Assembly (NCBI GenBank): GCA_021825035.1 | Contig: JAKAIQ010000052.1 | Location: 1-11,181 of the forward strand | Reading direction: 5' to 3' | DNA: 11,181 nucleotides | Origin: Deltaproteobacteria bacterium | GTDB lineage: Bacteria > Desulfobacterota > GWC2-55-46 | Part shown: positions 7,139-11,181 of the stretch, one piece after another | Numbering within the stretch: position 1 is the stretch's first letter | Layout of the letters: each line of letters opens with the position of its first letter | The notes under the pieces: generated by a model | Told to the model about the DNA's origin: nothing | The model's input: the letters and a program-made list of their open reading frames with translations, nothing else | Database searches by the model: none | Made by a program: the position numbers and the translations under genes

Positions 7139-7477
7139 TCAGGCGAGGATGTCTATGATCTTCTTTCTCATCTCATCGACGGTCTTCAGGACTTTGAGGT
7201 TCGCGGAAAGCATCGCCTTGGAGCTTATCTGCGAAGCCGTCTCCTGAACAAGGTCGGTATTGGACGCTACGGCGGCCTTGCCGTTTTTGAGATATGCGGG
7301 CCCCGGCGCGTCGGATTGCCGGACATTCACCGACACGCCGCCGTCCGCTCCTTCGCTAAAGACCGCCGTGCCGCTCCTGAATCCGTCGGTGTTCGAGTTC
7401 GCCACGTTATTCGCGGAAACGCCGATCGAATCAAAGGCCGCCTTTATCCCTGAGGCTGCAATGGCTATAGGGTTCAT
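7139..7477 (-). CDS. Short FlgC/rod-type flagellar basal-body protein homologue
   Basis: A 112-aa protein built from the two terminal signatures of flagellar axial proteins with almost no middle. The N-terminal rod motif is ASGIKAAFDSIGVSANNVANSNTDGF (residues 8-33); the C-terminal motif is SNTDLVQETASQISSKAM followed by NLKVLKTVDEM (72-103). In rod proteins these two ends form the coiled-coil core and the secretion signal. FlgC is normally about 130-150 aa, so this is a reduced member; it could also be a FlgB/FlgG-like orphan. The ATG at 7477 is chosen because GGAGG lies 8 bases upstream. A GTG at 7492 in the same frame would overlap that ribosome binding site. No flagellar neighbours are present: it follows tsaC by 98 bp and converges on rsmB. 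Whether it joins the flagellar rod is unknown. Confidence 0.8.
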   Translation of the reverse strand: MNPIAIAASGIKAAFDSIGVSANNVANSNTDGFRSGTAVFSEGADGGVSVNVRQSDAPGPAYLKNGKAAVASNTDLVQETASQISSKAMLSANLKVLKTVDEMRKKIIDILA

Positions 7478-7484
7478 CGTAATG

Positions 7485-7489
7485 CCCTC
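7485..7489 (-). promoter_or_regulatory. Ribosome binding site deciding the rod-protein start
   Basis: GGAGG on the minus strand lies 7-8 bases before the ATG at 7477. An upstream in-frame GTG at 7492 overlaps this site and has no ribosome binding site of its own, so ATG is preferred and the product starts MNPIAIAASG. Confidence 0.7.
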
Positions 7490-7508
7490 CACTTTATTTA
7501 TCGGCGGG

Positions 7509-7570
7509 CTTGCCGAGAACTTTAGGTTCTTTTCGATTTTTTTTGGGGGGCTTTTTTGGGTCGCGGCAAG
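7509..7570. repeat. Nested inverted repeats with homopolymer runs between tsaC and the rod gene
   Basis: CTTGCCG (7509-7515) and CGGCAAG (7564-7570) are 7-base inverted repeats. Just inside the left arm, AGAAC (7516-7520) and GTTCT (7526-7530) form a small stem, followed on the plus strand by runs of T, including eight in a row. That would be a weak plus-strand terminator able to stop rsmB read-through about 400 bases past its stop. On the minus strand it is a poly-A/poly-C-rich leader of the rod gene. No function is proven. Confidence 0.3.
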
Positions 7571-7575
7571 GATTT

Positions 7576-8193
7576 TCAGGCGAGTTTTGACGCAGGTATC
7601 TCCCCTTCCCTTACGACTTCGACCGTATCGCCGGTTATGTCCACTACAGTCGAGCCGAGGCGTCCGGCGAGCTCTCCGCCGTCTATGAGCATATCTATGG
7701 AGCCGTCGAAGTAGCCGATTATCCCGTCGGCGCTCCTGGCAGGCTCTTTTCCAGACGGGTTGGCGCTTGTGGCGGTTATGGGTGAATCAAGCGCGTGAAC
7801 GAGCCTTTGGGCAACCGGATTGCTCGAAATCCTTATCCCGACCTTTCCGGTATTCGCTAAAAGCTCTGGGGGAAGGCAATCTTTTGCCCTGAAAATTATC
7901 GTAAGCGGGCCGGGCCAGAACCTTTTTATGAGGCCTTCGGCAACCGGCGGCACGTCCATGACGAGCGATCTCAGCATCGGCAGGTCTTTTATTATCAGGG
8001 AGACCGGGTTTGCCGGGCCGCGGCCTTTGAGGAGAAAAAGCCTTTTTACGGCTACTTCATTGAACGGGTCAACGCCGAGGCCGTAGAAGGTCTCGGTAGG
8101 AAAGGCTATTATGCCGCCGCTTCCGAAGACCTCCACGGCCTTCCCGGAAGGGAAAGCAGGCCCTGAAATGAACGGTTTTCCGGTATCTTGCAA
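7576..8193 (-). CDS. tsaC: L-threonylcarbamoyladenylate synthase (TsaC/YrdC family)
   Basis: The enzyme makes threonylcarbamoyl-AMP from threonine, bicarbonate and ATP, the first step of t6A37 modification of ANN-decoding tRNAs in the cytoplasm. The 205-aa product is a single YrdC domain: GGIIAFPTETFYGLG (26-40), KGRGPANP (56-63), RFWPGPLT (91-98), GKVGIRI (116-122), ITATSANPSG (139-148) and GSTVVD (180-185). Sua5-type proteins add a C-terminal domain that is absent here, so TsaC is the better name. The start is uncertain. The frame is open from the purE stop; the only standard start before the domain is TTG at 8193, with no good Shine-Dalgarno. The next in-frame GTG begins at residue 20, just before the conserved core. 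Translation coupled to purE, which ends 42 bp upstream, is plausible. The stop is TGA. Confidence 0.93.
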   Translation of the reverse strand: MQDTGKPFISGPAFPSGKAVEVFGSGGIIAFPTETFYGLGVDPFNEVAVKRLFLLKGRGPANPVSLIIKDLPMLRSLVMDVPPVAEGLIKRFWPGPLTIIFRAKDCLPPELLANTGKVGIRISSNPVAQRLVHALDSPITATSANPSGKEPARSADGIIGYFDGSIDMLIDGGELAGRLGSTVVDITGDTVEVVREGEIPASKLA

Positions 8194-8235
8194 TTTTTTA
8201 ATCTTTTTAGGGCCGATTCCCCACCGCGCGCCGAC

Positions 8236-8754
8236 TCAAGCACCCTTTGAAGAAACGGTTATTTTTTTCGACTTCGCCACCACCTGCCGCTCCATTTCCT
8301 TCCTGTAATCCCGGAGCGCGACGGCAAGCCTGTCATCCGTGAGTGAGAGTATCTCGACCGCGAATATCGCCGCATTTCTGGCCCCTGCCTTTCCTATGGC
8401 CATCGACGCGACCGGCACCCCGCCCGGCATCTGCACCGTGGAAAGAAGGGCGTCGAGCCCCTTGAGCGGACTCGATTCTATCGGCACGCCCACGACCGGG
8501 AGGGTCGTTTCGGCGGCAACGAACCCGGCAAGGTGCGCCGCGCTTCCGGCCCCGGCTATTATTATCCGTATCCCTCTTTTCCGGGCGTTCCTCGCGTAGA
8601 GGGCGGTGCGCCTCGGCGTCCTGTGAGCCGACGAGACGGCCACTTCATACGGCACGCCGAATCTTTTAAGGATGCTTACGGCCTCCTCCATTACGCCCAT
8701 GTCCGAATCGCTGCCCATGAGTATGCCAACCGCCGGTCTTTTCGTTTCAGCCAT
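8236..8754 (-). CDS. purE: 5-(carboxyamino)imidazole ribonucleotide mutase PurE
   Basis: Class I PurE interconverts N5-CAIR and 4-carboxy-AIR in de novo purine synthesis, in the cytoplasm. The 172-aa protein has the substrate loop MGSDSDM (13-19), the catalytic-histidine segment SSAHRTP (41-47), IAGAGSAAHLAG (66-77) and VGVPIESSPLKGLDALLSTVQMPGGVPVA near 88-116. The length fits the family. The ATG at 8754 has a GGGAGG run about 10 bases upstream. It follows purD by 44 bp and precedes tsaC by 42 bp, in keeping with one transcript. The class I enzyme normally works with PurK, which is not in this window. The last 20 residues (KSKKITVSSKGA) are a variable basic tail. Confidence 0.97.
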   Translation of the reverse strand: MAETKRPAVGILMGSDSDMGVMEEAVSILKRFGVPYEVAVSSAHRTPRRTALYARNARKRGIRIIIAGAGSAAHLAGFVAAETTLPVVGVPIESSPLKGLDALLSTVQMPGGVPVASMAIGKAGARNAAIFAVEILSLTDDRLAVALRDYRKEMERQVVAKSKKITVSSKGA

Positions 8755-8798
8755 GAATCATGGCCCTCCCTTCAATAGGTGTTTTCCCTGAAAGACGG

Positions 8799-10073
8799 CT
8801 AAGCCCTCAAAAGAGCCTTTCTGCCGATATCTTTTCTGAAATAGGCCCCGTCCCACGATATCATCCCCACGGCCCGATAGGCGCGCTCTATCGCCTCTTT
8901 TATATCGCCGCCGCGGGCCGTAACCCCCAAGACCCTGCCGCCGGAGGTGACCACCCGGCCGTCTCTCAAAGCCGTCCCGGCGTGAAATACCATGACGTCG
9001 CGGAGCCTTGCCGCCTCCTCGAGCCCGCGTATCTCCTTGCCTTTTTCATAGCCTTCCGGGTAGCCTCTGGAGGCCATGACCACGCAGACCGATGACCCGG
9101 CCGACCAGCTCAGGCTGACGTCCGAGAGCCTGCCTTCGACAGCGGCCATAAGGACGTCGAGGAGGTCGTTTTCGAGGCGCATCATTATCGGCTGGGTCTC
9201 AGGGTCTCCGAACCTGCAGTTGAACTCAAGCGCCTTCGGCCTTCCGCCGTCGATCATGAGGCCCGCGTAAAGCACGCCCCTGTAAGGCCTGCCTTCGGCC
9301 TCCATCGCCTTCACGGCAGGCGTCATGATGGACGAGATTATCTCTTTTTCCATCTCCACGGTTATGACGGGCGCCGGAGAGTAGGCCCCCATGCCGCCGG
9401 TATTCGGCCCCCTGTCACCGTCGTATATCGCCTTATGGTCCTGGGCCGGGGCGAGCGGGAGAACGGTCTTTCCGTCGGTTATGGCGAGAAACGACGCCTC
9501 CTCGCCCCTCAGGAACTCCTCCACGACCACCCTTCTTCCGGCGGCCCCGAAGACCGAGCTTACCATCATGGCGTCTATGGCGGAAAGCGCCTCTTCAGCC
9601 GAGGCGCATATTACCACGCCCTTGCCCGCCGCGAGACCGTCGGCCTTCACCACGAACGGGGGCTTCCGGGCCTCGACGTACGCCCTCGCCTTGCCGGGGT
9701 CGTCGAAGCTCCCGTATGACGCGGTCGGTATGCCGTATTTCATCATCAGGCCCTTGCTGAAGGCCTTGCTCGCCTCGAGAACGGACGCGGCCTTCGTGGG
9801 GCCGAATATCCTGAGGCCCGCCGCCTCGAAGGCGTCGGTTATGCCGAGCGACAGGGGAATCTCCGGGCCTACGACCGTAAGGTCTATCTTCTCTTTCCTG
9901 GCGAAGGCTTCAAGCCCGGCTATGTCGTCCGCGGCTATGGGGACGTTTTCGCCGTGCTCTCCCGTGCCGGGATTGCCCGGCGCGATGTAGAGCCGCGTCA
10001 CGTTCCTGCTTTGGGAAAGTTTCCATGCTATGGCGTGCTCCCTGCCGCCGCTTCCTGTCACGAGAACCTTCAT
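8799..10073 (-). CDS. purD: Phosphoribosylamine-glycine ligase PurD (GAR synthetase)
   Basis: PurD joins 5-phosphoribosylamine and glycine using ATP to make GAR, the second step of de novo purine synthesis. The 424-aa length is typical. Domains in order: N-terminal preATP-grasp with GSGGREHA (7-14) and APGNPGT (31-37); ATP-grasp with PFVVKADGLAAGKGV (139-153), QDHKA-YDGD-GPNTGGMGAYSP (211-233) and the metal-binding stretch LEFNCRFGDPETQ (282-294); and a C-terminal domain with VVMASRGYPEGYEKG (331-345). Catalytic residues appear intact. The ATG at 10073 has a modest GAGG about 12 bases upstream. It starts 32 bp after the purH stop and ends in TAG, which shows that TAG works as a normal stop in this genome. 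Confidence 0.98.
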   Translation of the reverse strand: MKVLVTGSGGREHAIAWKLSQSRNVTRLYIAPGNPGTGEHGENVPIAADDIAGLEAFARKEKIDLTVVGPEIPLSLGITDAFEAAGLRIFGPTKAASVLEASKAFSKGLMMKYGIPTASYGSFDDPGKARAYVEARKPPFVVKADGLAAGKGVVICASAEEALSAIDAMMVSSVFGAAGRRVVVEEFLRGEEASFLAITDGKTVLPLAPAQDHKAIYDGDRGPNTGGMGAYSPAPVITVEMEKEIISSIMTPAVKAMEAEGRPYRGVLYAGLMIDGGRPKALEFNCRFGDPETQPIMMRLENDLLDVLMAAVEGRLSDVSLSWSAGSSVCVVMASRGYPEGYEKGKEIRGLEEAARLRDVMVFHAGTALRDGRVVTSGGRVLGVTARGGDIKEAIERAYRAVGMISWDGAYFRKDIGRKALLRA

Positions 10074-10105
10074 TTGCGTTATGCGCCTCGAACGTTTTTT
10101 GCGAA

Positions 10106-10324
10106 TCAGTGCCTGAAGTGCCTTATGCCCGTAAATACCATGGCGATGCCGTGTTCGTTGGCCGCCGCTATGACCTCTTCATCCTTTATCGACCCGCCGG
10201 GCTGTATGATGGCGGTTACGCCGTGCCTTGCGGCAAAATCCACGTTATCCCTGAAAGGAAAGAACGCGTCCGAGGCGAGCACCGAGCCTTTTACGTCGAG
10301 CCCTGCGTCGGCCGCCTTCATCGC
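10106..10324 (-). CDS. purH: PurH (AICAR transformylase/IMP cyclohydrolase), C-terminal 72 residues only
   Basis: Bifunctional PurH catalyses the last two steps to IMP and is about 510-530 aa. Only its C-terminal end is here: AMKAADAGLDVKGS, then LASDAFFPFRDNVDFA, IIQPGGSIKDEEVI, EHGIAMVFTG and the terminal RHFRH, all hallmarks of the AICAR transformylase domain. Upstream of about 10324 the similarity stops at once. The minus-strand frame stays open to 10471, but its residues (HVARRLGRNASL and beyond) do not resemble PurH. No other minus frame picks up PurH motifs, so a simple frameshift is excluded. What follows is an unrelated plus-strand open frame. The gene is therefore truncated either by a real rearrangement or by an assembly join. 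The TGA stop and 32-bp spacing to purD are normal for a purHD operon. Confidence 0.9.
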   Translation of the reverse strand, partial: AMKAADAGLDVKGSVLASDAFFPFRDNVDFAARHGVTAIIQPGGSIKDEEVIAAANEHGIAMVFTGIRHFRH

Positions 10325-10325
10325 G

Positions 10326-11181
10326 CTCAAGGATGCGTTCCTGCCCAAGCGGCGGGCCACATGGCTGCCCGACGCCTCGACTTTCCCGAAGGGCAAGTAC
10401 CCCAAGAACGTTGCCGACGCGATTGCCGAACTGGACCGCGTCCCCGACGGCCACCTCGCGCGCGCCTTCAATCGCCTTCAGTACGCCGTGAAGGAAAACT
10501 CCCGACTGACGCCCAACGCTCCCTGGAACGCGCGAAAGCGCACCGAAGTCGAACTCGAGCTGTCCCAATATCCCGAGATCGCCGGAATCTCCGTTGGCGG
10601 CCGCGACTATCTGACCGGCGTAGAGGCCATGGATGGCGCCCGCGCACTGGCCACCACAGCCCGCACGTCAGCCAATCCCAGGGAAGCGGAAGAGATGAGC
10701 CGCAAGGCGGCGGAGAAGTACCTCGCAGCGGCCGATGCGTTCGGCAAAGTGCCGAACACCTCACCTTCCCGCCTGATGGCTCTCTACCAAGTCGCCACCT
10801 GCTACGCCCTGGCGCAGGAACTCCGCGCTGCAGTTCGCTCCGGCAACCGCGCCGTGGAAGCGTCCGCGCAGGCGGAAGACCTGGCACGGAAAGCACTCCA
10901 AGCCTTCGATGCGTACGAGCAGGAAGCGGCAACAACGCCGGCACGCGGTGAGGATGAACTGAAGATCCGCACACAATGCGAAGGCGTGATGCTGGCGGCC
11001 CGGACCTCCTTGCACGTGGCGCTCAGACAATGGAACGAAGCCGTTCGGTCATCCGATCGCCACGCCGAATGGGAAACGCGCTCCGGATCGGTTGACGCCA
11101 GCGGCGCGACGCTGCTCAACAGATTCCGGGCCCTGATCGAACTGGCGGCCGAAGAGACTGCACCCGTCTGCGACACCCATC
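10326..11181 (+). CDS. Unidentified helical protein, fragment open at both ends
   Basis: A plus-strand frame is open from the purH junction to the window edge: about 285 codons without a stop, including LPKRRATWLPDASTFPKG, YLTGVEAMDGARALATTA and MALYQVATCYALAQELR. It is rich in Ala, Arg and Glu. Residues from about the middle on read as paired amphipathic helices resembling tetratricopeptide-type repeats, though I could not fix a repeat register. Codon style differs from the other genes: Ile is almost always ATC with no ATA seen, and Arg is mostly CGC/CGG/CGA, whereas rsmB uses ATA and AGG heavily. The frame continues leftward antisense through purH to an ATG at 10209, but that stretch is PurH's complement and is not a credible N-terminus. 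No ribosome binding site or start is evident at the junction. Function is not recognised; it is a coding fragment from another locus or genome. Confidence 0.6.

Noticed and set aside
7127..7139. 13-base repeat CTGAAAGACGGCT at 7127 and at 8788, each beside a minus-strand stop codon
   Set aside because: About one 13-base repeat is expected by chance in 11 kb, and there is no third copy or structure.
10325..10471. Minus-strand extension of the PurH frame to a start at 10471
   Set aside because: The added residues show no PurH similarity and are antisense to the plus-strand fragment; the frame is open by chance.
10025..10951. A 308-codon plus-strand frame crossing purD, purH and the right fragment
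   Set aside because: It spans the purH junction out of frame with both real reading frames, and its product is low-complexity Arg/Pro-rich.
1..11181. tRNA, rRNA, CRISPR arrays, transposases or phage genes
   Set aside because: None was recognised on either strand. The repeats present are the chemoreceptor paralogy and short dyads only.

Overview
The window looks like a GC-rich, Gram-negative, motile bacterium. The style of its chemoreceptors and hybrid kinase, heavy use of AGG and ATA codons, and a lone rod-type flagellar gene beside purine genes suggest a deltaproteobacterial (Desulfobacterota-like) lineage. That assignment is inference from style; there is no rRNA or marker phylogeny here. 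It is probably a contig from a draft or metagenome assembly.

Left part (1-5495, all minus strand): a signalling cluster. In transcription order it holds a complete 721-aa methyl-accepting chemotaxis protein (3330-5495), a GAF-PAS-histidine kinase-receiver hybrid kinase (1229-3205), and the N-terminal 331 codons of a second, paralogous chemoreceptor that runs off the left edge (1-993). The kinase reading frame is interrupted by an in-frame TAG at 3020-3022, inside its GAF-like domain. The two receptors have diverged sensor domains, but the first 74 bases of the window match the other receptor at 73 of 74 positions.

Middle (5496-7138): a 300-bp divergent intergenic region, AT-rich in its receptor-proximal part, separates the complete receptor from plus-strand rsmB (16S rRNA m5C967 methyltransferase), which has a hairpin in its leader.

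Right-middle (7139-10324, all minus strand): a compact run in transcription order purH (C-terminal end only), purD, purE, tsaC (threonylcarbamoyl-AMP synthase) and a very short FlgC/rod-like flagellar protein. It converges on rsmB with only 8 bp between the stops. purH, purD and purE are late/mid steps of de novo purine synthesis; tsaC and rsmB modify tRNA and rRNA.

Right edge (about 10320-11181): PurH similarity stops abruptly after 72 C-terminal residues. An unrelated plus-strand open frame with no visible start of its own and a different codon style continues to the window end. This is either a real rearrangement that destroyed purH or a chimeric assembly join.

I did not find a clear novel multi-gene system. 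The points most worth checking are the amber codon in the kinase, the purH junction, the abrupt high-identity patch shared by the two chemoreceptors, and the orphan mini rod protein.
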